A stretch of 64,000 nucleotides of DNA from positions 1 to 64,000 of the forward strand of contig JAXMBX010000015.1 in assembly GCA_046349635.1 (NCBI GenBank), read 5' to 3'. The notes under the pieces are model-generated. The model searched no databases and had not been told where the DNA came from. It saw nothing but the letters and a program-made list of their open reading frames with translations. Both the position numbers and the translations under genes were made by a program. Shown here piece by piece: positions 1 to 8,623 of this stretch (position 1 is the stretch's first letter; each line of letters opens with the position of its first letter). Origin of the DNA: JAXMBX01 sp046349635. Lineage in GTDB: Bacteria; Planctomycetota; Planctomycetia; Planctomycetales; Planctomycetaceae.

Positions 1-615
1 TTCCTTCGCCGCGCTCCCCCGCCAGTATTTGATCTTTCCATCCGGCCCGATGATTCGCCGATTCGAGGCCACCTGTTCCACCTTCGCCTGTCCTGTGCCG
101 ATGTGCGTCACGGGCTTTGCCTGCTTCAAGGCGTCCTTCACTGCCACTTCAGACTTCTTCACCAGACCGTCGAAGAACTCCAGATTCAACCCCATCGTTT
201 TGTGAAATTTTTTCTGCAGCAGTTTCTCCACCGCCACGTCCGCAATCGGCGCGTTGTGCGGATGCACGCATTGAATCGCCACCCGTTGCGACGTCGTCCC
301 TGCCGCTTTTGCAATTCCCTCACGCCACAAGCGATTCCCCTCGTTATTCAACTCGCACCAGTCGAGGACCATCAGGACGATCGGCTCACCCGCCCCAAGC
401 AGGATGCCCCCCAACCCCTGCAGCGGCGCGTCGATCACCTCCGCAGGCTTGATCCACCCCCCACACAACGGATGTCCCAGGGGAGTCGTAATGTCTACTT
501 GAAACGTCGCCAGTGACAACTTCGGAACCGCGGCTCCAAATAAAGGTGCAAAGGGTAAAAGCAGCGAACCGGCGGCTGCACTCCTCAAGACCTGGCGGCG
601 AGTCACGTGAATCAT
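1..615 (-). CDS. Tat-exported ceramidase-like protein, N-terminal part (cut by window edge)
   Basis: An open frame runs from an ATG at 615 to the left edge with no stop, giving 205 codons of a longer protein. The N-terminus MIHVTRRQVLRSAAAGSLLL is a twin-arginine signal (TRRQVLR followed by a hydrophobic stretch). The mature part begins with a strand like FQVDITTPLGHPLCGGW, followed later by QCVHPHNAP; planctomycete proteins annotated as neutral/alkaline non-lysosomal ceramidase-like N-terminal domains share the 'DIT.P.G' opening and a His-rich motif of this kind. It probably acts outside the cytoplasm as a hydrolase on lipid or other amide substrates, but the catalytic region lies largely outside the window. 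The family call is from recalled motif patterns, so the substrate is unknown. Confidence 0.6.
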   Translation of the reverse strand, partial: MIHVTRRQVLRSAAAGSLLLPFAPLFGAAVPKLSLATFQVDITTPLGHPLCGGWIKPAEVIDAPLQGLGGILLGAGEPIVLMVLDWCELNNEGNRLWREGIAKAAGTTSQRVAIQCVHPHNAPIADVAVEKLLQKKFHKTMGLNLEFFDGLVKKSEVAVKDALKQAKPVTHIGTGQAKVEQVASNRRIIGPDGKIKYWRGSAAKE

Positions 616-751
616 TGTTTTCTCCCCTTGAGCAAAATCGATCCTTGCACTTTGCATCCATCTGGCTGACAATTTCCCCTAAGACTTAAACCATTGTCAA
701 TCTGTTGATGCATTTGGTCCATCGGACACCGGATAACCTGGGGGCGTCGTT

Positions 752-3133
752 ATGATCCGTATCTCCTCGACTTTTTTCTTCGCTGGACTTCTTCTTCTCA
801 CTTTCGGAACAGCCCTCGTTCCGAACCGGCTGTGTGCCGCCGACGCTCCTCCTCCCCTTCCCGTCGTCTATAACGTCGAACTCCAGCCTTTTGTGGCCGC
901 AACGGATCGCCTTCTGGAGTCCCTCGACTTCGTCGGCGCGCCACTTTCCAAAGCTGATGAGCAGGCCGTTCGCGAACTCCTCAAGCAAACGGATGCGGAA
1001 ACGGTCAGCCAGGGGATTCAGAAAATCCTCGATCCCTACTGTCTCATGATGGTCACCATCAACCCGGAAAGCCGCGTCTCCGTCGCCGGCGGCCCTGCCA
1101 AAAAAGAACTGACGGAACAGGGCTGGCGGAACTTTCTCGTCAAGATCCAGAACGATGCCGGCATCAATCCCCCGCTCCGTGTGGAGAGCCCCAATGCGGA
1201 ACCGCTCCACAAACGGAGCACCGGCTCCCCCGCTCCCAAGGTGACCATTCCGCCGAGTGAAGTCCCGCAACGCTTCCTCGACGTGCAACTCTTCAATCGC
1301 CAGCCGCAGACCCCCAACCTCTCGGGACTCAACCTCGAATATCGCATCCTGCAGGTCTACACCCGGGATGTCGGCAAACGGGAAGCGAAAATCGGCTTCA
1401 ACGTCGGCCAGGGAACCCAGGACATCGGCTTCCGCAACATGGTCCCGATCCTCTTCCAGTGCGTCCCCGCCGTGACCGTCGGTCTGGGAATCCGTGATTT
1501 CGACGGCAAACCCACTACCGCGGCCCTCCTCATCCACGACAAATACGGCCGCGTCTATCCCAATCCCGCCCGTCGGCTCGCCCCTGATTTCTTCTTTCAC
1601 AAGCAGATCTACCGTGCTGACGGCGAACACGTCATGCTCCCGCCCGGTGAATACACCATCGAAGCCTCGCGCGGGCCGGAGTACCTCGCACAGACCATTC
1701 AACTCACCGTCCCCTCCAATGTCACGACGCACCGCGCCGATCTCCAGCTCAAACGCTGGATTCATGTCGCCGACCGCCATTGGTACTCCGGCGACCACCA
1801 CGTCCACGCGGCGGGCTGTTCGCACTATGAAAGCCCCTCTGAAGGGGTCGCTCCCGCCGATATGATGCGCCACATCCTGGGCGAAGATCTGAACGTCGGC
1901 TGCGTCCTCAGCTGGGGCCCCTGCTGGTATGTCCAGAAGCAGTACTTCGAAGGGAAAACTTCCGCTCTCTCCGTGCCGAATTACCTGATGCGCTACGACG
2001 TCGAAGTCAGCGGATTTCCCTCTTCACACGCCGGCCACCTTTGTCTTCTCCGGCTTAAGGAAGACGACTACCCCGGTACCACCGAAATCGAACAGTGGCC
2101 CAGTTGGACCCTTCCTGTCCTCGACTGGACCAAGAAGCAGGGGGGCGTCGCCGGTTACAGTCACAGTGGCTGGGGCCTCGAACTCCCCGATGTCGATGAC
2201 GCCGGCAAGCGGGTTCCCATCCGCAAAGCCAAGGCCGCCTCCAAACTCCCCGATTATGAAATGCCTCCCTTCAACGGCATCGGCGCCAATGAGTACATCG
2301 TCACCGTCGCCCACGATGTTTGCGATTTCATCTCCGCCGTCGATACCCCCGCGATCTGGGAACTCAACGTCTGGTATCACACCCTCAACTGCGGATTCCG
2401 CTGCAAGATCAGCGGCGAGACGGATTTTCCATGTATCTACGGTGAGAAGGTCGGCCTCGGCCGGATCTACGTCAAAATGGACCCGAAAAAACCGCTCGAT
2501 TTTGACGGCTGGGCGGACGGACTCAAGGACGGTCGCAGTTATTGCGGCGATGGACTCAGCCACATCCTCGACTTCGAAGTCAACGGCGTGAAGCTCGGTG
2601 AAGCAGGCGCCGGCGGAAAAATGAGCCAGGTGAAACTCGACCAGGCCGGGAAGGTCAAAGCCAAGTTCGACGTCGCCGCCTACCTCCAGCCTCGAGTCAC
2701 GGAAGAAACGGAAAAGATCCGCACGGCCCGCCTCGACGCCAAACCCTACTGGAATCTGGAACGCTGCCGCATGGGGCAATCCCGCAAGGTTCCCGTCGAA
2801 CTGATCCTGAATGGCTACCCCGTCGCCACGAAGGAAATCGAAGCGGATGGACACATGGAAACCGTCGAGTTCGACGTTGATATTCCGCAATCCAGTTGGC
2901 TCGCCGTTCGCATTCTCCCCTCGGTTCACACGAATCCCATCTGGGTGGAGGTGGGAGACAAACCGGTCCGCGCCAGCCGCCGCAGTGCGGAGTGGTGCGT
3001 CAAGGCGGTCGAAACCTGCTGGAATGCCAAGGCGAAAAAGATCCGCGACACGGAGAAAGAAGTCGCCAAGGCCGCCTACGACAAGGCCAAAGCCATCTAC
3101 CAGCAGATCCTCACCGAAACCACCACTGACTGA
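752..3133 (+). CDS. CehA/McbA family metallohydrolase (PHP-like), secreted
   Basis: A 793-residue protein with a cleavable signal peptide (hydrophobic residues 8-30, ending near LCAADA). Residues 340-360 carry HWYSGDHHVHAAG (D348, H349, H350, H352), the PHP-type metal-binding signature seen in CehA/McbA-family hydrolases, which use two or three metal ions to cleave carbamates or phosphoesters. Residues 180-340 look like beta-rich domains with a carboxypeptidase-regulatory-like segment (LPPGEYTIEASRGPEY). The C-terminus (about 735-790) is a lysine/alanine-rich helix. It stands alone on the plus strand. The exact substrate cannot be read from the sequence. The start at 752 follows a GGGGG-containing ribosome-binding region. 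Confidence 0.75.
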   Translation: MIRISSTFFFAGLLLLTFGTALVPNRLCAADAPPPLPVVYNVELQPFVAATDRLLESLDFVGAPLSKADEQAVRELLKQTDAETVSQGIQKILDPYCLMMVTINPESRVSVAGGPAKKELTEQGWRNFLVKIQNDAGINPPLRVESPNAEPLHKRSTGSPAPKVTIPPSEVPQRFLDVQLFNRQPQTPNLSGLNLEYRILQVYTRDVGKREAKIGFNVGQGTQDIGFRNMVPILFQCVPAVTVGLGIRDFDGKPTTAALLIHDKYGRVYPNPARRLAPDFFFHKQIYRADGEHVMLPPGEYTIEASRGPEYLAQTIQLTVPSNVTTHRADLQLKRWIHVADRHWYSGDHHVHAAGCSHYESPSEGVAPADMMRHILGEDLNVGCVLSWGPCWYVQKQYFEGKTSALSVPNYLMRYDVEVSGFPSSHAGHLCLLRLKEDDYPGTTEIEQWPSWTLPVLDWTKKQGGVAGYSHSGWGLELPDVDDAGKRVPIRKAKAASKLPDYEMPPFNGIGANEYIVTVAHDVCDFISAVDTPAIWELNVWYHTLNCGFRCKISGETDFPCIYGEKVGLGRIYVKMDPKKPLDFDGWADGLKDGRSYCGDGLSHILDFEVNGVKLGEAGAGGKMSQVKLDQAGKVKAKFDVAAYLQPRVTEETEKIRTARLDAKPYWNLERCRMGQSRKVPVELILNGYPVATKEIEADGHMETVEFDVDIPQSSWLAVRILPSVHTNPIWVEVGDKPVRASRRSAEWCVKAVETCWNAKAKKIRDTEKEVAKAAYDKAKAIYQQILTETTTD

Positions 3134-3138
3134 GAGAC

Positions 3139-3173
3139 TTCAACTTATTTGGCCGGAGTTCAACTTATTTGGC
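3139..3173. repeat. 15-bp direct repeat, period 20 bp
   Basis: The 15-mer TTCAACTTATTTGGC occurs at 3139-3153 and again at 3159-3173. The second copy overlaps the last codons and stop of the minus-strand DUF2442 gene. It may be a small local duplication of that gene's 3' end or the trace of an inserted element. Confidence 0.8.
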
Positions 3174-3413
3174 AGGGGTCAGTGTCCGAATCCGCTCGTA
3201 TAAAGCGTCAGGCGCAAGGTCTGCGCCGTTGGCCCATGCCACCGCCCCAAACTCATCCACGAACACTTTCCCGAATTGAACCTTATCAAGTAGCGGCTCA
3301 AACATCAGGCCAAACAACCGATCCTTCAGACAAATCACTCCTCGTACACCATCTTCGAAGATCACTTCAAGCGAGTAGTCCTCTAAAGCTGTTACAGTCA
3401 CGACGCGCGACAT
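3165..3413 (-). CDS. DUF2442 domain-containing protein
   Basis: An 82-residue protein whose pattern 'VTALEDYSLEVIFEDGVRG' and C-terminal 'WANGADLAPDALYERI' match the DUF2442 family, small proteins of unknown function that are often encoded directly after a DUF4160 gene and sometimes discussed as toxin-antitoxin-like pairs. Here the ATG at 3413 lies 4 bp after the stop of a damaged DUF4160 gene, so the pair was cotranscribed. The protein itself appears intact at the usual length. Confidence 0.85.
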   Translation of the reverse strand: MSRVVTVTALEDYSLEVIFEDGVRGVICLKDRLFGLMFEPLLDKVQFGKVFVDEFGAVAWANGADLAPDALYERIRTLTPAK

Positions 3414-3417
3414 CTGC

Positions 3418-3678
3418 TTACTCCAACGGTGAGATCGGGTTCAAAGGTTGGTGATTCTCCGCCAACTCCCAGTCTTCCTGAAGCTCCTGGCGATGCAACT
3501 CCGCCCATTCGCGAACAAGAGAGAGGGCACGACGGGGCAGTTCCCCCTCAAGCACCTGCAAACTCTCGATTTCCAGTATAGCCGCATTCCGCCCATAATA
3601 CGCATGGAAATGCGGAGGGGCATGATCATCCTAATACATCCGAATATGGATTCCGAAAAACTGGCTGATTGTCGGCAC
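3418..3678 (-). pseudogene. DUF4160 gene interrupted by an in-frame TAG
   Basis: Reading from a GTG at 3678 gives PTISQFFGIHIRMY, then a TAG at codon 16 (3631-3633), then DDHAPPHFHAYYGRNAAI through to PLNPISPLE and a stop at 3418. The whole is the length and pattern of a DUF4160 protein (86 codons), where the residue at the stop is normally aromatic (Y or F), so a TAT/TAC to TAG change explains it. There is no good start codon soon after the TAG. The gene is therefore inactive unless the stop is a sequence error or is read through. Confidence 0.8.
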
Positions 3679-3773
3679 TTCACCAATTCCAGGTCTGCGA
3701 GTATCTGAACGAACATGAAGCAATAGAGTTATTCCCAGAATATCCTATTCAGGAGATTCGTCAAAAAATCCTT

Positions 3774-5666
3774 TTGACGAATGACAGAAAGTCTTCCTTG
3801 GCACCCACAAACACCGGCTCATCCGCTGAAAACCGCAAATACCTTGCCATCGCGGGACTCGCCCTCGTCGGGATTCTGCTGCATCTGATCCTCCGTTTTG
3901 GATCTTCTCATCTGGCGCAGTGGCAACTCTGGCCTCTCCATATCGTCCTCCTGGTCGGCGGGCTTCCCCTCCTCTGGGAACTCCTCCTCGCTGCGCTTCA
4001 CCGTGAGTTCGGGTCCGACCTCCTTGCCGGGATCTCAATTGTCACATCCGTCTTTCTGGGAGAGGAACTCGCGGGCGCACTGGTCGTGCTCATGCTCTCC
4101 GGAGGAGAAGCTCTTGAAAGCTATGCCGTCCGCCGCGCCTCCTCCGTCCTTGCCGCGCTCGCGAAACGGATGCCTTCCATCGCCCACAAACGGGCGGATT
4201 CCTCTCTCCAGGATGTTCCTCTCGATTCGGTCCAGATCGATGACGAACTCATCATCCTGCCTCACGAGATCTGCCCCGTCGATGGTGTCGTGCTCGAAGG
4301 GCGAGGCTCAATGGATGAAGCCTATCTGACCGGCGAACCCTTCAAGATCTCCAAGACCCCCGGCTCGGAAGTCATTTCCGGGGCCATCAACGGAGACTCC
4401 GCACTCACCATCCGCGCTCTCCGGCGGGCAGTCGATTCGCGCTATGCACGCATCATGCAGGTGATGCAGGAATCGGAGAATCGCCGCCCCCGCATGCGAC
4501 GTCTCGGCGATCAGCTCGGCGCCCTCTACACTCCCCTCGCCGTTATTATCGCTCTCCTCGCCTGGGGGCTGAGTGGTGACCCCCATCGCTTCCTCGCCGT
4601 GCTCGTCGTCGCCACCCCCTGCCCGCTGCTTATCGCGATCCCGGTCGCAGTGATCGGCTCGATCTCACTCGCCGCGCAGCGCGGCATCATTATCAAAAAC
4701 CCTGCCGCACTCGAACAGGCCACACTCTGCCAAACGGTCATCTTCGACAAGACCGGCACGCTCACCTACGGCCGCCCTCAACTGATGGAAATCCTTCCCG
4801 TCGCGGCCTATTCCGAGCTTCAGCTTCTCCAATGGGCCGCCAGCCTCGAACGCTTCTCCAAACACCCGTTGTCACAGGCGATCCAGGATCTCGCCACCAG
4901 CCGAGGTGTCGTACTGCTCGACGTCTCCCATATCAGCGAGAAACCGGGGGAGGGTCTCCGTGGCCAGGTCGATGGGCACGTCATCCAGATCACCAGCCGC
5001 AAGTCCCTCCTCCGCGATCAGCCTGCCGCTGCGTCGCAGATCCCGGCCGCTGCCGGAGGTCTGGAATGTGTTCTCCTCGTGAATAATCTTTACGCCGGTC
5101 TCTTTCGGTTCCGGGACGAACCGCGTCGTGAGGGGACATCCTTCGTCCAGCACCTCGAACCTCACCACGCCGTTCGCAAGCTCATGCTCATCTCCGGCGA
5201 CCGCCTCTCCGAAGTCGAGTATCTTGCGGAGCAGGTGGGCATCACCAATGTCTATGCCAGCCAAAGCCCCGAGCAGAAACTGGCCCTCGTCCGTGAAGAA
5301 ACCTCGCATCGTCACACCATTTATCTCGGCGACGGCATCAACGATGCCCCCTCCCTTGCTGCCGCCACCGTCGGCATCGCCTTCGGCCAGAACAGTGATA
5401 TCACCAGCGAAGCCGCTGATGCCGTCATCATGGACAGTTCTCTCCGGCGCGTCGATGAATTCCTCCACATCAGCCGCCGCATGCGGACCATCGCCTTACA
5501 AAGTGCCTTGGGTGGAATGACGCTCAGCGCCTTCGGCATGCTGATCGCCGCGGCCGGCTACCTCCCTCCCGTCTGGGGGGCCGTCGCCCAGGAAGTCATC
5601 GACGTTTTCGCGGTTCTCAATGCCCTCCGCGCCGCCTGGCCCCCCCGCCAACTCACCGACTTCTGA
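3774..5666 (+). CDS. Heavy-metal-translocating P-type ATPase (P1B)
   Basis: About 630 residues with the complete P-type ATPase core: paired N-terminal membrane helices, the actuator motif TGEP, the phosphorylation motif DKTGTLT (4746-4766), the P1B-specific HP dipeptide in SKHPLSQAI and the hinge GDGINDAPSLAAA. The membrane metal-site motif is TPCPL (T at 4614) rather than the CPC of copper or zinc pumps; I recall TPC as typical of other P1B subgroups, so the metal is uncertain (nickel, iron or cobalt are possible). No N-terminal heavy-metal-associated domain is present. The start is unclear: the frame has only TTG starts at 3669, 3774 and 3798. I chose 3774 because 3669 overlaps the divergent DUF4160 gene; an AGGAGA lies at 3751-3756. 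Confidence 0.85.
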   Translation: MTNDRKSSLAPTNTGSSAENRKYLAIAGLALVGILLHLILRFGSSHLAQWQLWPLHIVLLVGGLPLLWELLLAALHREFGSDLLAGISIVTSVFLGEELAGALVVLMLSGGEALESYAVRRASSVLAALAKRMPSIAHKRADSSLQDVPLDSVQIDDELIILPHEICPVDGVVLEGRGSMDEAYLTGEPFKISKTPGSEVISGAINGDSALTIRALRRAVDSRYARIMQVMQESENRRPRMRRLGDQLGALYTPLAVIIALLAWGLSGDPHRFLAVLVVATPCPLLIAIPVAVIGSISLAAQRGIIIKNPAALEQATLCQTVIFDKTGTLTYGRPQLMEILPVAAYSELQLLQWAASLERFSKHPLSQAIQDLATSRGVVLLDVSHISEKPGEGLRGQVDGHVIQITSRKSLLRDQPAAASQIPAAAGGLECVLLVNNLYAGLFRFRDEPRREGTSFVQHLEPHHAVRKLMLISGDRLSEVEYLAEQVGITNVYASQSPEQKLALVREETSHRHTIYLGDGINDAPSLAAATVGIAFGQNSDITSEAADAVIMDSSLRRVDEFLHISRRMRTIALQSALGGMTLSAFGMLIAAAGYLPPVWGAVAQEVIDVFAVLNALRAAWPPRQLTDF

Positions 5667-5765
5667 GCCTTCAGAAACCCCTACCACCCTCTCCCGATTC
5701 GTGTACAATCTTCCTTGTCCTTGCGTCTCACCAGCTTACTCTCTTCCACTTTCGTGCGTGCCGCC

Positions 5766-7265
5766 ATGATCTGCATCTCCGTCACTCCCCGGTCCCGGCA
5801 ACTCGCCCGCGTCGATATCCTCAACGCCGCACGCCAGGCCGACCTCGTTGAAATCTGCCTCGATCATCTCATCAAGGAACCGAACGTCACCGAACTCCTG
5901 GAAGGGGCGGGGAAACCGATCATCGTCTCCTGCCGCAGCAAACAGCAGGGAGGGGCTTGGGAAGGGACCGAGGAGGAACGCCAGACCCTGCTCCGCCAGG
6001 CCATTGTCGCCCAGCCTGATTGGATCGAACTCGATCTGGACATGGCCGCCAAAATCCCCCGTTTCGGCAAGACCAAACGGCTTATCAGCGTCACCCAGTA
6101 CGACCGTCCTCTCTCCAACCTCGAAGCCTTCTACGAGCAAGCCATCGCCCAGAAGGCGGACGCCGTCAAATTCGCCGGCCCCACCCTCTCCCTTGAGCAG
6201 GCCTGGCCCATGCTGGCGGCAGTCTCCAAGCGCCGCGACATTCCCGTCGTCGCCCAGGGACTTTCCCGCGCCGGAATCACGATGTCTCTCCTGGGTGCGA
6301 AATACGGTTCCCCGTGGATCTATGCCGCGCTCGAAAAAGGAATGGAACTCTACCCCGGCCAGCCCACTGTCACCGAACTTGAAGAAATCTATCACTGGCG
6401 CGAAATCAGCCCCCAGACCCGCTTCGTCGCCGTCGCCGGTTTTGACCGCACCGAAACCGCCACGCTCCGCATCTTCAATGCGGCCTTCATGCACCACAAG
6501 CTCCCCTTGATGTGCCTCCCTTTCCTGCTCGACAGCCTCGAAAACTTCGAGCAGATGTTCGACAAGTTGAAAATCAGTGCCCTTCTCCCCGATGCGAAGC
6601 TGGGCGGAAAAATTCTCTCCGTCGCCAAAGGGAAACCCAATGATGATTCCGTCAAACTCAGCCAGTTTGCGGACCTTGTCCTCAACAAGCCGGACGGCTG
6701 GCAAGCCTACAACTGCCTCTGGCGCGGCGCCCTCAAGGCCCTCGAAGCGGGCCTCCGCAAAACCCCCGACGAAGCAAAACCCCTCGACCGCCGCAACGTC
6801 CTCGTCATCGGCGCCACCCCCGCCGCACGAACACTCGTTTACGGTGTCAAGGGACGGCACGGTCTCGTCAGCATCACCGCCGGTGATGATGAACGGGCTC
6901 AACTCATTGCCCAGATGTTCGACATCCGCTTCGTCCCCGTCGTGAATGTCTACGACACGCTCTGCGACGTCGTCGTTATTGCCGATGCCTCCCTGGAACA
7001 TGGCCGCCTCAAGCAAAAGCTCAACGCCTCCTTCCTCCGCCCCAACATGACCGTCCTGGACGTCACCTCCTTCACCGAGGAAACCGAACTCTTCCGCGAA
7101 GCCCGCAGCCGGGGCTGCAAGGTGATCGAACCCAAAGACATCTACTTTGATCAATTGTCGATGCAGTTCAAGGCTCTCACTTCCCAGGAACTTCCCCGCG
7201 CCGTTTTCGACGCCGTCTGGGCCGAGCTCCCTCCCACCGAGTATGAAGAGCCGGAAATCGTTTGA
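5766..7265 (+). CDS. AroDE-like fusion (type I dehydroquinase + shikimate dehydrogenase folds), possibly inactive
   Basis: A 499-residue protein from ATG 5766 (MICISVTP, the usual opening of planctomycete AroDE). Residues 1-215 follow type I 3-dehydroquinate dehydratase and retain the Schiff-base lysine (DAVKFAG, K135) and the C-terminal PGQ. Residues 220-495 follow shikimate dehydrogenase, with a dinucleotide-like stretch LVIGATPAARTL near 346. Several expected residues are changed: the EIR arginine is Cys (EIC, 29-31), the SYHDF-type catalytic His region reads SVTQYD (108-113), and the NTD motif of the dehydrogenase reads NCL (316-318). I infer a diverged paralog that may not catalyse either step. 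A cupin gene follows 17 bp downstream, probably in the same operon. Confidence 0.75.
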   Translation: MICISVTPRSRQLARVDILNAARQADLVEICLDHLIKEPNVTELLEGAGKPIIVSCRSKQQGGAWEGTEEERQTLLRQAIVAQPDWIELDLDMAAKIPRFGKTKRLISVTQYDRPLSNLEAFYEQAIAQKADAVKFAGPTLSLEQAWPMLAAVSKRRDIPVVAQGLSRAGITMSLLGAKYGSPWIYAALEKGMELYPGQPTVTELEEIYHWREISPQTRFVAVAGFDRTETATLRIFNAAFMHHKLPLMCLPFLLDSLENFEQMFDKLKISALLPDAKLGGKILSVAKGKPNDDSVKLSQFADLVLNKPDGWQAYNCLWRGALKALEAGLRKTPDEAKPLDRRNVLVIGATPAARTLVYGVKGRHGLVSITAGDDERAQLIAQMFDIRFVPVVNVYDTLCDVVVIADASLEHGRLKQKLNASFLRPNMTVLDVTSFTEETELFREARSRGCKVIEPKDIYFDQLSMQFKALTSQELPRAVFDAVWAELPPTEYEEPEIV

Positions 7266-7282
7266 GATCGGAAAAGTGAGTT

Positions 7283-7615
7283 ATGGAACCTCATAATCTT
7301 TTCTCGCATCTCCCGCACACCAGTCCCGAAGAAATCTTCGAAACCCTCGCCCGCACCCCGGACGTCACGATCGAGCGGATCGTCTCCCTCGGGCATGCCT
7401 CACCCCCCTGCTTCTGGTACGACCAGCCCCGCGACGAATGGGTCGTCCTCCTCACCGGCGCCGCACGCCTCCAATTCGAAGAGGAATCTGGCCTCATCCC
7501 TCTGCAGCCGGGCGACTACCTCCTCATCCCCGCCCACAAACGCCACCGCGTCGACTGGACCGACCCCGCACAACCCTCCGTCTGGCTGGCGATTCACTTC
7601 AAAGCACATTCCTGA
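7283..7615 (+). CDS. Small cupin-domain protein
   Basis: A 110-residue protein with a single cupin fold: DEWVVLLTGAARLQFEEE, then LQPGDYLLIPAHKRHRVDWT and a final beta strand WLAIHF. The PGD turn and the H in KRHRV are typical of the cupin metal pocket. Proteins of this size are usually sugar or small-molecule binding or isomerase-like, and no substrate can be inferred. It starts 17 bp after the AroDE-like gene and is probably cotranscribed. Confidence 0.8.
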   Translation: MEPHNLFSHLPHTSPEEIFETLARTPDVTIERIVSLGHASPPCFWYDQPRDEWVVLLTGAARLQFEEESGLIPLQPGDYLLIPAHKRHRVDWTDPAQPSVWLAIHFKAHS

Positions 7616-7763
7616 TTCCTTTCAGATTTTTTGCTGACAGAGCCCCCTTCAATTCCTTAAGATTTTGTCATCTTGCGTTCCTGTGTGCATTTCAGCCCGG
7701 GAAAACGGGGTTCGGCTTCACGTCATCATTCACGCGCGTTCACACCTCTGCGAAAGGGACACC

Positions 7764-8621
7764 ATGACTCGCCGCCGCCGATCACTCTCTATTCCCGCTC
7801 CGCAGCCCCTGGAACTTCGGATCGTGCCGACGGTGACCGTGAATTTCAACGCCGCGAGCGGCCTGCTGAAGCTGACCGGTGACGGGGCCAGCGATGTCGT
7901 CGAACTGGATAGCCAGGGAACTGCCGGCAAAATTATCGTGAAGGTGAACGGTGCGGCGGCGGGGAACTTCAACAACGTCAAGAACATCAACGCCAAGCTG
8001 GGAGAGGGGAACGACAAGCTGAATTTGAAAGACGTGAATCTCCCTGGCAATCTCATTGCGAATCTCGGGGGCGGTGCGGATCAGATGAATTTCGTCGGGG
8101 TCGATAAAATCGGTGGCTTACTCAACGCGAACTTTGGGAGCAACACGGGCGACTTCGTGAATTGCCAAAATAACACCCTGATCGTCAATGGAGATACTTC
8201 CTTCATCGGCGTCGCCGACGTTAACCTGAACGGCAACGGAGACAGCTTCCTTGATGACGCGGACGACATCGACTTCAAGGGGAAACTGACCATTCGCTTC
8301 GGCGCTTCGGGCGATGTCAATTCCGATGACTACGAGCTCTTCTTCTCGAATGTTAATGTGTTCGGGACGACCCTCATCAAGGGGACCGGCCGGGTTGAAC
8401 GCCTCGATATCGGCGACAGTTCGTTCGGTGGGAAATTCACCGCGACTCTGGCCGATGGCAATGATGAGCTGGATGTGAGAACAGAGGTCGTCGACAAGAA
8501 CGCCTTCGCCGCCGCCGTCTTCTTTAAAGGAGGCGACGGCAACAACGACGTGGCCAAGATCGGCGTCAACAATAACTTTGCCCAGGATCCGGTCGTCACG
8601 GGGTTCGAAGACATCCGTTGA
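7764..8621 (+). CDS. Hypothetical surface protein with LEPR-XLL-like N-terminus
   Basis: A 285-residue protein starting at ATG 7764 behind AAAGGGAC. The N-terminus MTRRRRSLSIPAPQPLELR-IVPT resembles the planctomycete LEPR-XLL motif (basic stretch, then 'LExR-xxx'), which marks large surface or exported proteins in this phylum. The rest is glycine/asparagine/aspartate-rich with loose repeats (GEGNDKLNL, GGGADQMNF, LADGNDELDV), suggesting a right-handed beta-helix-like or repetitive beta structure. The 'GxGND' pieces recall RTX calcium-binding repeats but do not form regular nonapeptides. It ends 2 bp before the convergent sulfatase. Function unknown. Confidence 0.6.
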   Translation: MTRRRRSLSIPAPQPLELRIVPTVTVNFNAASGLLKLTGDGASDVVELDSQGTAGKIIVKVNGAAAGNFNNVKNINAKLGEGNDKLNLKDVNLPGNLIANLGGGADQMNFVGVDKIGGLLNANFGSNTGDFVNCQNNTLIVNGDTSFIGVADVNLNGNGDSFLDDADDIDFKGKLTIRFGASGDVNSDDYELFFSNVNVFGTTLIKGTGRVERLDIGDSSFGGKFTATLADGNDELDVRTEVVDKNAFAAAVFFKGGDGNNDVAKIGVNNNFAQDPVVTGFEDIR

Positions 8622-8623
8622 TT

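Noticed and set aside
686..1873. A 395-codon open frame on the minus strand
   Set aside because: Antisense to the CehA/McbA gene, whose signal peptide and PHP motif are clear.
5736..7154. A 472-codon open frame on the minus strand
   Set aside because: Antisense to the AroDE-like gene, Gly/Glu/Asp/Phe-rich with no motif; typical mirror frame of GC-rich codon use.
7764..8621. RTX calcium-binding repeats
   Set aside because: GxGND pieces are present but do not recur in the regular nine-residue spacing needed.
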